From positions 1-19,280 of the forward strand of contig JBHIBY010000048.1 in assembly GCA_046759305.1 (NCBI GenBank): a stretch of DNA of 19,280 nucleotides, given 5' to 3'. The stretch comes from JADFRG01 sp046759305 (GTDB taxonomy: Bacteria; Chloroflexota; Anaerolineae; Anaerolineales; E44-bin32). A program made the translations under genes and the position numbers. Shown here in pieces: positions 6,988 to 14,514 of this stretch. Every line of letters begins with the position of its first letter. The first letter of the stretch is position 1. The notes under the pieces were generated by a model. That model made no database searches, was not told the origin of the DNA, and saw only the letters and a program-made list of their open reading frames with translations.

Positions 6988-8604
6988 CTAGTGAGTAATC
7001 CGAGTGAATATGCGTGAGGCGATGGCTTCGAATACTTTCTCCAGCTGGCTCGAATCTGCTGCGAAAAAGTAGTTGCCGCAGTTTTCTGGGCTTCCCGAAC
7101 TGGAGGTGGGCTTGCCCGCACAGGCCCGCGTTCCCGGATCATTATCATCCCCAATATCTGCAATGAAGCGAAGCAGCTCTTCGCCCTGATTAGGCTCGCA
7201 GGGAATAGGGGGAACCTGAACGTCATAAAAGGGCCGGCATGCCGGGCTATTTATGACCAAGTCGCCATATCCAATTGTGAAGATTACAGCCCCCTGCCCA
7301 CCCGGCGAAGCCGCGGAGCAACCGGCTGGTTGAGGAAAGGTTGAATCAGGGCAGCCGACAAATAGACCTGCGTTGACCGCCGCATCTTCAGCATCTAACC
7401 CATAAGCTCCGGTTCCGACCTCAAAAACAGGATCTCGGCAGAACCCAGGAACCCAGGTCGGGCCGCCAGGTGGGCCGCCAGGCGGTGGACAGATCCAGTC
7501 ATCCCGAATTGTCGGATTTCCGCCTTCGGCAAGGGCAGTATTGGCGGCTCCGTCGGAAAGCAGAATGACGATCCATACCGCGTCTGCCCGAAAGTCAAGC
7601 GCTGGATTTCCATCTCCATCGCTGTCAACCAGAGGATCGCCGTCATTGTCCCCAAGAAGGCTTCCCGCGCGAGTAAGACCCGCAGCGGTGTTTGTAGTCG
7701 GGCACCCACGGGGATCTCCTCCGCTGATATCGCATGGCGGATTCGGCGCCGGCCCAGACACGACGAGGTTGTTGATAGCTGTTTGTACGGCAGTGAAGTT
7801 GTTCCCCGCGGTGAGGCTGATCTCGGTTGCGGATAGATGGGAGTAGGAGACCACCGCCATCCTGTCATAAGGAAAAAACATATTGCCGAGCAGGCCGAGA
7901 GCCGCGACTCGAATGGATTCGAATGGCTCGCAAGTGCCGGCCGCGTTGCATAATGCAGCATCGGCATCAGAAGTTGCTCCGACCTGCGGCGTAGAGAACC
8001 CATTGCAGTCGTCCGCGATAGCATCATCTGGATCATCGTCGTTAATACCATTCGTACACAGATCGAACGCCATGGAGCCGGAGTTATCGATGATCAAGAC
8101 CAGGTCAACGGATGCCGCTTGCGACACCGAGTCTGCCGAGATCGATAGGCTATTCCACCCAATAATGGGTAGGAAGGCAAAGTTCACCGGAAGTGTTGCC
8201 TCTACTCTGACTTCCTTCGTAAATGGTTCGCCCGGCGCTGGCGGATAGACACCCCCTGGGCACAGAGCAGGATCGTGGTAAGCGGTGTATATGGGTGGCC
8301 CGGGCAAGTTAGACAAATCGCATATCTTGGCCACTACCCCCGAGGGCGAGAGCCCATTGATGATTAGCAACTCGTTTGCCATTGCCGAAAGTTCTGGAGG
8401 CGTCCGACCTTCGCGGAACTGATTCGCCGCTGCCAGAGAGGCGGCATCTGTCGCGCGCCGGAGATGGCCAAGATTGCTAAACAAAATGCCTGCATCTACT
8501 GCTAGCCCAATGAATGCGGCTAGGCCGACGAATGCTAGCGCGATCAATACCATTGCTTGACCGTGCTGCAACCCGCGCAAGTCTAGTTTTTTTGGGGCGC
8601 TCAT
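6988..8604 (-). CDS. TadG-like protein with von Willebrand A domain
   Basis: 538 aa from ATG 8604, which overlaps the TadE stop as ATGA. The longer open frame to 8691 is rejected because MSAPKKLDLRGLQHG matches the family N-terminus. HGQAMVLIALAFVGLAAFIGL then DAGILFSNLGHLRRATDAASLAAANQF is the Tad segment. The vWA MIDAS is DNSGS in LIIDNSGSM, with a Thr in TTNTAAG and LSDGAA. After the MIDAS comes CTNGINDDDPDDAIADDC, a degenerate form of the MopE-like acidic loop found in the paralogue at 1672-3327. Many Cys pairs suggest an oxidising, extracytoplasmic location. No Shine-Dalgarno is visible, so translation probably depends on coupling to the upstream gene. Confidence 0.86.
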   Translation of the reverse strand: MSAPKKLDLRGLQHGQAMVLIALAFVGLAAFIGLAVDAGILFSNLGHLRRATDAASLAAANQFREGRTPPELSAMANELLIINGLSPSGVVAKICDLSNLPGPPIYTAYHDPALCPGGVYPPAPGEPFTKEVRVEATLPVNFAFLPIIGWNSLSISADSVSQAASVDLVLIIDNSGSMAFDLCTNGINDDDPDDAIADDCNGFSTPQVGATSDADAALCNAAGTCEPFESIRVAALGLLGNMFFPYDRMAVVSYSHLSATEISLTAGNNFTAVQTAINNLVVSGPAPNPPCDISGGDPRGCPTTNTAAGLTRAGSLLGDNDGDPLVDSDGDGNPALDFRADAVWIVILLSDGAANTALAEGGNPTIRDDWICPPPGGPPGGPTWVPGFCRDPVFEVGTGAYGLDAEDAAVNAGLFVGCPDSTFPQPAGCSAASPGGQGAVIFTIGYGDLVINSPACRPFYDVQVPPIPCEPNQGEELLRFIADIGDDNDPGTRACAGKPTSSSGSPENCGNYFFAADSSQLEKVFEAIASRIFTRITH

Positions 8605-9269
8605 GGAGTGGAAGTCGGCTCTACGTTGATATTTGGCATGAAGCTGTACGCGTAAAGCGTTACGGGGTCCGGCACGAAGGCAGTGATCCACGGAAGAGCG
8701 AGAACCTGATCATATTCGTAGAAAATCTCGACCACCACCAGACCACTATTGATTGCTGCGCTTGTATAGATCGGATCACCTCTTGCATAAGTAAATTTTG
8801 AAATGTAATTCCCGCACATGCTCTGACCGTTTGGAGCACCTAGAGGGAACCGATCCTCAACGGCGGCTCCCAGTACTGCGAAAGACGAAACCACTACATC
8901 GCCCTCTACCGGGTCACACGGGAGCGGCGGTGCCGGGCTGGGATTCCAGTCGATACGACCGTCTGAGCCGCTCTTTAGTGATTCCTTGGCCAAGCTAAAG
9001 ACGCGAAGATAGAAATTTGGGTTTGGATACAACGGTGAACCGTCGGAATCTGCGCGGATCGGATCGTCGTTTGCCGCGAAACGGGCTGTCTCTCTCGCAG
9101 CATCGATAACATCCAAATAGGAGTTGAGCATAAAGCCCATTTCAATCACTCCGGAGAGCATGATCAGGAGTACCGGAAGCATGATTGAAAACTCAACCAG
9201 GCTTTGAGCTCTTCTAATTGTCGGATTACGTGCGAGACGCGCTCGAAGCGCGCGCAAGCCCACCGCCAT
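8601..9269 (-). CDS. TadE-like pseudopilin (type A), short form
   Basis: 222 aa. The basic leader MAVGLRALRARLARNPTIRRA precedes QSLVEFSIMLPVLLIMLSGVIEMGFML; cleavage after Ala21 puts Glu26 at +5. LDVIDAARETARFAANDDPIR, PNPNFYLR, MCGNYISKF and EIFYEYDQ..LPWITAFVPDP align with residues 9-~200 of the large TadE at 3335-5284. The protein ends at NVEPTSTP, exactly where that paralogue enters its Pro-rich linker. Start supported by GGAGGAAGAGAG upstream. The stop overlaps the TadG start (ATGA). First gene of its cassette. Confidence 0.88.
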   Translation of the reverse strand: MAVGLRALRARLARNPTIRRAQSLVEFSIMLPVLLIMLSGVIEMGFMLNSYLDVIDAARETARFAANDDPIRADSDGSPLYPNPNFYLRVFSLAKESLKSGSDGRIDWNPSPAPPLPCDPVEGDVVVSSFAVLGAAVEDRFPLGAPNGQSMCGNYISKFTYARGDPIYTSAAINSGLVVVEIFYEYDQVLALPWITAFVPDPVTLYAYSFMPNINVEPTSTP

Positions 9270-9461
9270 TGTTCTCTCTTCCTCCGACCCCCGGAGATTT
9301 GCAACGCGCGTGGTGCGGGCTCAATTATAGGTGCTGAAGTTGGTACCCGAGTACTTTGGTTCTTCCAGTCACGGGGCTTACAAGAGGAATGTAACGATTC
9401 TGCAGCAATCCTGGAACATTACGCGAAGGCTCTATAGAGTATTTTTATAGTTGATTTTTCG
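9270..9461 (-). promoter_or_regulatory. Candidate promoter region of the first pseudopilin cassette
   Basis: 192 nt between the prepilin peptidase stop and the TadE start. A perfect TATAAT on the minus strand (ATTATA at 9324-9329) would start transcription ~50 nt before the ATG at 9269. No good -35 lies at 16-18 nt. A 10-bp palindrome CTCTATAGAG (9430-9439) lies near the peptidase stop and could belong to its 3' end. Confidence 0.35.
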
Positions 9462-10253
9462 CTAGGACAGCAGGCTCGCGGCAAGGCCCGTTCGCCCCGC
9501 GATATAGACGATCATGCCGCCAAATATCAGGAATGGGCTGTAGGGAATGGGCACGAAGGCCTCGTATCGACGACGAAGGACCATAACTAAGAGGAAACCC
9601 AGGCTGAAGACGCCCCCAGCCAGTACACCGAATAAGAGCGCAAGAGTAATACCGGGATAGCCGACCGCCAACCCAATAATCCCGGCAAGCATGACGTCTC
9701 CAAACCCGAATGCCACCTCTTCCAGAGGCTGGTTTCTAAGCCGCCACACAAGTTGGGCAAAGAGGCCTCCTAGCAAGTAGAGGGCCCACACTGCCACGAA
9801 TCCCACTAACCCGCCGAGCAGGGTTTTTTCGGGACCACGCGATGGATCAAGCGTGCCGAGCACAGCTAGCACGACCATAGCAGGAATCGTCACCACGAAG
9901 AGTATCAGACGATGCTCATAGTCGATAACAATAACCAGCAAGAAGTAGGTGGAGAGCAAGAAGGTTGGCCAAAGGAAGAGCGGCGAGGGATCGATCAAGT
10001 AAAGCACCAAGGGCCATAGGATGGCCACCATTTCGACGATTGGCGCTCGAAATCCAATTGGGGAGCTACAGTATTCGCAATCCTGTTTTCCGGTGAGGTA
10101 GGCGGTTAAACCAGACCAGGCAAGAGATCGCCTGGGAGCGCCGCACTCCCGGCAGAGGGGTCGCTCAATGGCGCGCGAGCGAGGCAAACTATCAGCCAGG
10201 GCATTTACCAGGACGCCAGAGAAGTAGCCAACGACAGCGATTATGACGGGCAC
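9462..10253 (-). CDS. Prepilin peptidase, A24 family (PilD-like, full length)
   Basis: 263 aa, polytopic aspartic protease that cleaves (and in PilD-type enzymes N-methylates) prepilins at the membrane. The N-terminal GYFSGVLVNALADSLPRSR matches the family start. The cytoplasmic zinc region has CREC (Cys34, Cys37) and CEYC (Cys59, Cys62), followed by FRAPIVEM. Catalytic aspartates are Asp111 in IDYEHRLI and Asp186 in FGFGDVMLAG; the usual GxGD appears as FGD. About seven membrane segments. The start is GTG at 10253, the first start codon after an in-frame stop. It neighbours four TadE-like proteins with prepilin cleavage sites, which are likely substrates. Confidence 0.9.
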   Translation of the reverse strand: MPVIIAVVGYFSGVLVNALADSLPRSRAIERPLCRECGAPRRSLAWSGLTAYLTGKQDCEYCSSPIGFRAPIVEMVAILWPLVLYLIDPSPLFLWPTFLLSTYFLLVIVIDYEHRLILFVVTIPAMVVLAVLGTLDPSRGPEKTLLGGLVGFVAVWALYLLGGLFAQLVWRLRNQPLEEVAFGFGDVMLAGIIGLAVGYPGITLALLFGVLAGGVFSLGFLLVMVLRRRYEAFVPIPYSPFLIFGGMIVYIAGRTGLAASLLS

Positions 10254-10261
10254 GGCTCTAC

Positions 10262-10267
10262 ATTATA
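10262..10267 (-). promoter_or_regulatory. Candidate -10 box directly before the peptidase GTG
   Basis: ATTATA on the plus strand reads TATAAT on the minus strand and ends 9 nt before the GTG start. Transcription would begin at or within 2-3 nt of the start codon, giving a leaderless mRNA. No Shine-Dalgarno is present, which fits. The -35 is weak. Confidence 0.35.
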
Positions 10268-10362
10268 GATCTCGACCGCCAATGAGAAAGCTAGGTTAAG
10301 GTACTGTCTTGCGATCGTTGGGTCCATCCATTATCATCTCGTGGTCTCAGGAGACATTGCTC

Positions 10363-10776
10363 TTGAACCAACGTTTGAGCTGCTTCCTCCACTTGTTGAT
10401 CCTCGGCGGGTTAATCATTGTAGCGGCAGCCAACCCAGTTGTGGGACGCATCGATCCATGGCACGGTCATGCCGTGATCGGGGGTTCCAACCGAGCGGAT
10501 CGAATTCTGGCACTCCTGGATCACCGGCATGGCTACCCCGGCGAGCATGATCATTCACAGATTCAATCGTTCCACAAGCCATCCGTACTTTCTTTCTCAG
10601 AGCGGCTGATGCTTAGCACGCTTTCAGGCTTTTCTAGTGAGGCCGCGCTTATCCCAATTTTCATCGTCCCAATCTTGATACTCTTCCTTGCAGGACGCCT
10701 GTATTGGTTCTCGGTCCCGGTTCTCAACCGGGCCAGCTTCCCCCCACCCAGTCCCCCTCCGCGATTCTCCGTTTAG
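10363..10776 (+). CDS. Small His-rich two-helix membrane protein
   Basis: 137 aa if translation begins at TTG 10363, which has AGGAG at 10349-10353, 9 nt upstream. The frame is open from TTG 10309. The N-terminal NQRLSCFLHLLILGGLIIVAA is a signal-anchor. A His-rich loop follows, with DPWHGHAVIGG, LLDHRHGYPGEHDHSQ and FHKPS. A second helix (ALIPIFIVPILILFLAGRLYWF) comes next, then a Pro tail PPPSPPPRFSV. The layout resembles small copper-associated membrane proteins such as DUF2946, but the usual Cys pair is absent. It precedes copper genes, so a periplasmic metal-binding role is plausible. Not recognised with certainty. Confidence 0.55.
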   Translation: MNQRLSCFLHLLILGGLIIVAAANPVVGRIDPWHGHAVIGGSNRADRILALLDHRHGYPGEHDHSQIQSFHKPSVLSFSERLMLSTLSGFSSEAALIPIFIVPILILFLAGRLYWFSVPVLNRASFPPPSPPPRFSV

Positions 10777-10891
10777 ATCACCATATCGGTCACGGTCGCG
10801 AACTGTACCAAGGCCCGTTCCTGAGTATTGGAACGAATTCACCGCTATTCGCGATCCCGTTGGGATTTGAAACAGATTTCTGGAGAATAGA

Positions 10892-11455
10892 ATGAAAAAG
10901 ACAGGTATGCCAGTTGTGGCGCTGTTGTCTGCAATACTCTTGGCTGCTTGCACAACCACCAGCCCGGAGGTAGCCGATCAATTAGATGCGCAGTCCGATC
11001 GCCTTGCGCAACTCGAGCAGCAACTGGACGAAGTCAATGCCTCCCTTAGGGAAATGCAATCATCGGAGAGCATGGAAGATGAGCATGAGGGAACGGAACC
11101 ATCGGCCTTTGATATTGCCATCGCCCAGTATGTGATGGACATTGCCGGTTTCCACGCAATCGATGATGCACTTGCTGAAACCGGAGAGATCGATCTAAGC
11201 ACTGTTTCAACGGTCGCGCGCGTCGCTCGCGTAGTTGGGAGCACCCAATGGCCTGATGATCTGTCGGATCGCTCTACGCACTTCATCGAGATGTTGGTGG
11301 AATTTCAATCTGCGCTCGAAGACAACGATGTGGATGGAGCAACTTCCACATCGAGCAAAGTGCACGGACTTCAGCACGAGTTCTCGGCTGCTATCAGCAC
11401 ATGGCTTAGCGGTGAGATGTCCATGGAGGTTGAACACGAACATGAGGATGACTGA
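10892..11455 (+). CDS. Lipoprotein with coiled coil and acidic/His C-terminus, unknown function
   Basis: 187 aa. A lipoprotein signal peptide MKKTGMPVVALLSAILLAAC with Cys20 as the lipidated residue. Residues ~28-58 (DQLDAQSDRLAQLEQQLDEV) form a short coiled coil. The rest is helical with spaced His residues (FHAIDD, THFIEML, KVHGLQHEF) and ends EVEHEHEDD, a possible metal-binding tail. The ATG has GGAG 6 nt upstream. It sits between the His-rich membrane protein and CopC, suggesting a role in periplasmic metal handling, but no family is recognised. Confidence 0.75.
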   Translation: MKKTGMPVVALLSAILLAACTTTSPEVADQLDAQSDRLAQLEQQLDEVNASLREMQSSESMEDEHEGTEPSAFDIAIAQYVMDIAGFHAIDDALAETGEIDLSTVSTVARVARVVGSTQWPDDLSDRSTHFIEMLVEFQSALEDNDVDGATSTSSKVHGLQHEFSAAISTWLSGEMSMEVEHEHEDD

Positions 11456-11470
11456 GGCTAAGGTTCGGAT

Positions 11471-11542
11471 ATGCACACGCCTGAGCACGGAGACACCGAT
11501 CTCGAGTGCAGGTTGATGATGGAATCCAGGTTCGTTTACTAG
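11471..11542 (+). CDS. Possible 23-codon leader ORF before CopC
   Basis: ATG 11471 to TAG 11540-11542 encodes MHTPEHGDTDLECRLMMESR plus three residues. Its stop is immediately followed by the GTG start of the CopC-like gene in the same frame, so it could act as a coupling leader. AAGG lies a few bases upstream. It contains two His and one Cys. Evidence for translation is slight. Confidence 0.25.
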   Translation: MHTPEHGDTDLECRLMMESRFVY

Positions 11543-12160
11543 GTGAATTCGGCAAATGGGCTGCAAAGAAAGAGGGCAATGCTAGCGACACCGCTAGTGG
11601 CTGCCCTCTTCCTTCTACACGTTATTGGCGCAGAGGCACACGCGGCATATATCCGCTCCGATCCGGGCCAGGGAGCACTCATCGCTACAGAGCCCGAAAG
11701 AGTAGATATCTGGTTCACACAGGATCTATTCCGCCGGCAGGGTGAAAATTGGATCCATGTGGTTGGACCAAACGGAGAGCTGGTTCACGCGGGAGAGGCG
11801 CTGATCGACGATGACGATCGACGCCACATGTGGGTTGAATTGCGGTCGCCTCTAACGCCAGGGGAATACCGGGTGGAATGGCACAGCCTGTCCGCCGAAG
11901 ACGGCGACGATGAGCAGGGCGAATTCGAATTCACCCTCGATCCCCAAGCGCTGGTGACAAGCACACCGATGCAAGCTGAAGCCGAGACGCCCGCAGCCTC
12001 TCCGACCTTGGCAGCCGAAGCAACCATCATCCCCTCCGCGGAATCTGCAAACGATGCATCGCCCGATGCTGATGAACCCGATAGCAGCTGTGCCCTCGGG
12101 GTGGCACCTGCGTTTGCCCTGGCCGCAGTTAGCCTGGGTATCGCACGAAGACGTCAATGA
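11543..12160 (+). CDS. CopC-like periplasmic copper-binding protein with C-terminal membrane anchor
   Basis: 205 aa. Start GTG 11543 gives a basic n-region (GLQRKR) before the signal peptide ending GAEA|HAAY; ATG 11579 is an alternative. The mature protein begins with the N-terminal His typical of CopC. Other CopC features are SDPGQGALI, VDIWFTQDL, GEYRVEWHSLSAEDG and GEFEFTL. The His normally following the Asp-Gly (DGH) is replaced (DGDD), so one copper ligand may be missing. An Ala/Pro/Glu-rich linker (residues ~135-180) leads to a C-terminal helix (ALGVAPAFALAAVSLGIA) and RRRQ, a membrane or sorting-like anchor. Its stop overlaps the next start as ATGA. Confidence 0.82.
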   Translation: MNSANGLQRKRAMLATPLVAALFLLHVIGAEAHAAYIRSDPGQGALIATEPERVDIWFTQDLFRRQGENWIHVVGPNGELVHAGEALIDDDDRRHMWVELRSPLTPGEYRVEWHSLSAEDGDDEQGEFEFTLDPQALVTSTPMQAEAETPAASPTLAAEATIIPSAESANDASPDADEPDSSCALGVAPAFALAAVSLGIARRRQ

Positions 12161-14514
12161 AATTCGCACACTCCTTGACGCTAGGTTTTTTGCTCGCACT
12201 TCTTTTGGCGCTCCCGGCCAGCGCACATTCGTTATTGGTGCGTTCTAGCCCAGAGTCGAATGCGGAAATGCTGGTCGCGCCCTCCACGATCGATATGTGG
12301 TTCAGCGAACCATTGGAGTCCGCCTTTACCGGCGCACGGTTGATCGGACCCTCCGGGAAGGAATTGGCCACCGGTGCAGCAGTCCTCGATCCCTCCGATG
12401 CCGCCCACCTCACTCTGCCGCTCGGCAGGCTCGACCCCGGCATTTACACCGTAGCCTGGCAGACCCTCTCCCAGGTCGACGGACACGAATGGTTTGGCTC
12501 ATTTCCTATAACGGTTCTCAACCCAGATGGCTCGACACCGATCGGATCCGCGGCTGTTGCACCTGGCGGGAGCCGAGGAGACCTACCAAGCCCGGGAGAA
12601 GTAGCAACACGCTGGCTGGCACTCGTGGGTAGTATGCTGCTCTTTGGTGGGCTGACGTTTCGTTGGCTGGTTGTTCCCGATAGCCAAACTCCGAATCTTC
12701 GATTGCGGTCGATAGATACCATTCTGGTCGTACTGGCGGTCTCTCTAGTGGCAATCGTCCTTGGCAGCTTTGGTCAGGTCGTTCTTCAATCTACGCGGCT
12801 GGGCGGTCTAGCTGAAGCACCTCGGTTGATGGTCAGCACTCGAACCGGGACATTGGTGCTCGGCCGCATCTTGCTGGCGCTTGCCGGGCTGACCATAGCC
12901 CTTCGCCTCAGGCGTCCAATACGACGCGGGCAACTGATGCTCGCAGTGCTCACGAGCTTGTGCTTGCTGATAGCTGGGATTCTCGTGGCTGCCGCGGTCG
13001 AGGGAAAAGTACCGCTGCCTCTGATAGCCATCCTAATCGGCCTCGGCAGCCTGACGATCGCAACTACCAGACGAGGCGAACGCCATCGAGAGTCGGCGCT
13101 CTGGGTAATCTCCTCAGTGCTACTCATCAGCTTTTCCGTCAGCAGTCATGCCGGAGCGGTGCAAGGCAGCTTATTTGCTGTCCTGGCAGACTTGCTCCAC
13201 CTATCGGCTGCAGCGACGTGGATCGGCGGTCTTACATTGTTGCCGCTCATATGGGTTCATACCCATGGCAAAGACATTAGCAGTGAGTTCGGCATTGCCG
13301 TTCGAAGGTTTTCGCTCGTGGCCGGCGTCGCGGTCTTTGTCATTCTGCTCACCGGGCTGTTCAATAGCCTGGTTGAACTTCCCAGGTTGGAGTCATTATG
13401 GACGACTCCCTACGGGCTGGTCTTATTGGCGAAGATCGCTATTGTTCTCATTGCACTGCTCGTAGCCTTTCTGAACAATCGTCGCGTGCGCCGCTCAGAT
13501 GATTCGAAGTTTGAAGCTTCACAGATTGCTGTCGAAGCGGGTCTTGCAGCAGTCATCCTTGTCGTGGCGGCGATCCTCGTTCAGACGCCCACACCTCGCA
13601 GCCTCGCCATCTCAGACGTGCCGGTTGGTGCGCTCCTGGCATTCAATCAGATTACCCCTACCGATGATCTGAATGTGCACGTTCAGGTCGATCCGAACCA
13701 AGCAGGCAAGAATCGATTCTGGGTGCACCTTTACAATGACAGCGGCTCGGAGATCGGCGAGGTGCAACTCGTTAGGCTTTTCTTTGAGCACGCTCAGCAA
13801 GATCTGGGTCGCGCCAGCGTCGATCTCGAGCCGTTGGGGAAGGATACGTTCGCTGCAGAGGGTGCTTACCTTAGCCAGTCAGGCCAATGGGATTTATCGG
13901 TCTATGTTCGACGCAGAGCCATCGATGATCTTCTAAGCGACGTTCGGATTGATGTGCCTGAGGGCGCGGGTTCTCAACCGGAGTTCTCCGTGGTCGGCAA
14001 CCCAATCCCTCAAATACCCCCGCAGGTGTTATTGGGTGCGCTGCTGGTCGTATTTGGAGCGGTTCCCATCCTGTGGAGGCGGCAGTTCCAAGGTGAACTA
14101 GCTAGAACCTACTTCGTCGGAACTGTGCTGATCGTAGTTGGAGGCGTGGCGTTGACTCTGGGAGTTGTGCAGGGGACAAGCGCCGGAATCTCGCTGAGCC
14201 AACGCACGAATCCAGTTTTGCCGAACTCCGAATCTATTGCCCAAGGCAGGGCTATCTACACCGAGAGCTGCCAGATCTGCCACGGCTCAACAGGGCAAGG
14301 CGACGGCCCGGTCGGTGTAACTCTCAATCCGCGTCCAGCGAATTTGGTTGTACACATGGTTCCCGGTATCCATACCGATGGGCAGATCCTCGAATGGATC
14401 TCCAACGGGTTCCCAAACTCGGCCATGCCAGGATTTGCAGCTGACTACAGCGAGGAAGAACTCTGGCACCTGATTAACTACACACGCACATTCGGTGCAG
14501 TGGAGGATGAATGA
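12157..14514 (+). CDS. CopC-CopD-YtkA-like-cytochrome c fusion protein
   Basis: 785 aa. Domains in order: signal peptide to Ala23; CopC (24-~120) with N-terminal His24 and D108-G-H110, both copper ligands present; CopD-type membrane domain (~148-475), about eight helices, with SSHAGA (His331), LLHLSAAATWIGGL (His348) and TPYGLVLLAK; a periplasmic YtkA/FixH-like beta domain (~490-605, GKNRFWVHLYND, SGQWDLSVYV); two more helices (~623-640, 652-672); and a class I cytochrome c (~690-785) with heme motif CQICH (705-709) and axial Met757 in SAMPGF. Likely couples copper import or insertion with electron transfer at the outer face of the membrane; the coupling is inferred. ATGA overlaps exist at both ends. 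Confidence 0.9.
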   Translation: MKFAHSLTLGFLLALLLALPASAHSLLVRSSPESNAEMLVAPSTIDMWFSEPLESAFTGARLIGPSGKELATGAAVLDPSDAAHLTLPLGRLDPGIYTVAWQTLSQVDGHEWFGSFPITVLNPDGSTPIGSAAVAPGGSRGDLPSPGEVATRWLALVGSMLLFGGLTFRWLVVPDSQTPNLRLRSIDTILVVLAVSLVAIVLGSFGQVVLQSTRLGGLAEAPRLMVSTRTGTLVLGRILLALAGLTIALRLRRPIRRGQLMLAVLTSLCLLIAGILVAAAVEGKVPLPLIAILIGLGSLTIATTRRGERHRESALWVISSVLLISFSVSSHAGAVQGSLFAVLADLLHLSAAATWIGGLTLLPLIWVHTHGKDISSEFGIAVRRFSLVAGVAVFVILLTGLFNSLVELPRLESLWTTPYGLVLLAKIAIVLIALLVAFLNNRRVRRSDDSKFEASQIAVEAGLAAVILVVAAILVQTPTPRSLAISDVPVGALLAFNQITPTDDLNVHVQVDPNQAGKNRFWVHLYNDSGSEIGEVQLVRLFFEHAQQDLGRASVDLEPLGKDTFAAEGAYLSQSGQWDLSVYVRRRAIDDLLSDVRIDVPEGAGSQPEFSVVGNPIPQIPPQVLLGALLVVFGAVPILWRRQFQGELARTYFVGTVLIVVGGVALTLGVVQGTSAGISLSQRTNPVLPNSESIAQGRAIYTESCQICHGSTGQGDGPVGVTLNPRPANLVVHMVPGIHTDGQILEWISNGFPNSAMPGFAADYSEEELWHLINYTRTFGAVEDE

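Noticed and set aside
7395..8051. 218-codon open frame on the minus strand
   Set aside because: It overlaps the vWA-bearing TadG in a shifted frame and has no domain features or sensible composition.
8605..8691. Longer start for the TadG at 6988-8604
   Set aside because: The extension overlaps the TadE coding sequence in another frame, and the ATGA overlap at 8601-8604 is the natural start.
10716..10732. CCCGGTT/AACCGGG hairpin
   Set aside because: It lies inside the His-rich membrane protein coding sequence with no T tract; probably fortuitous.
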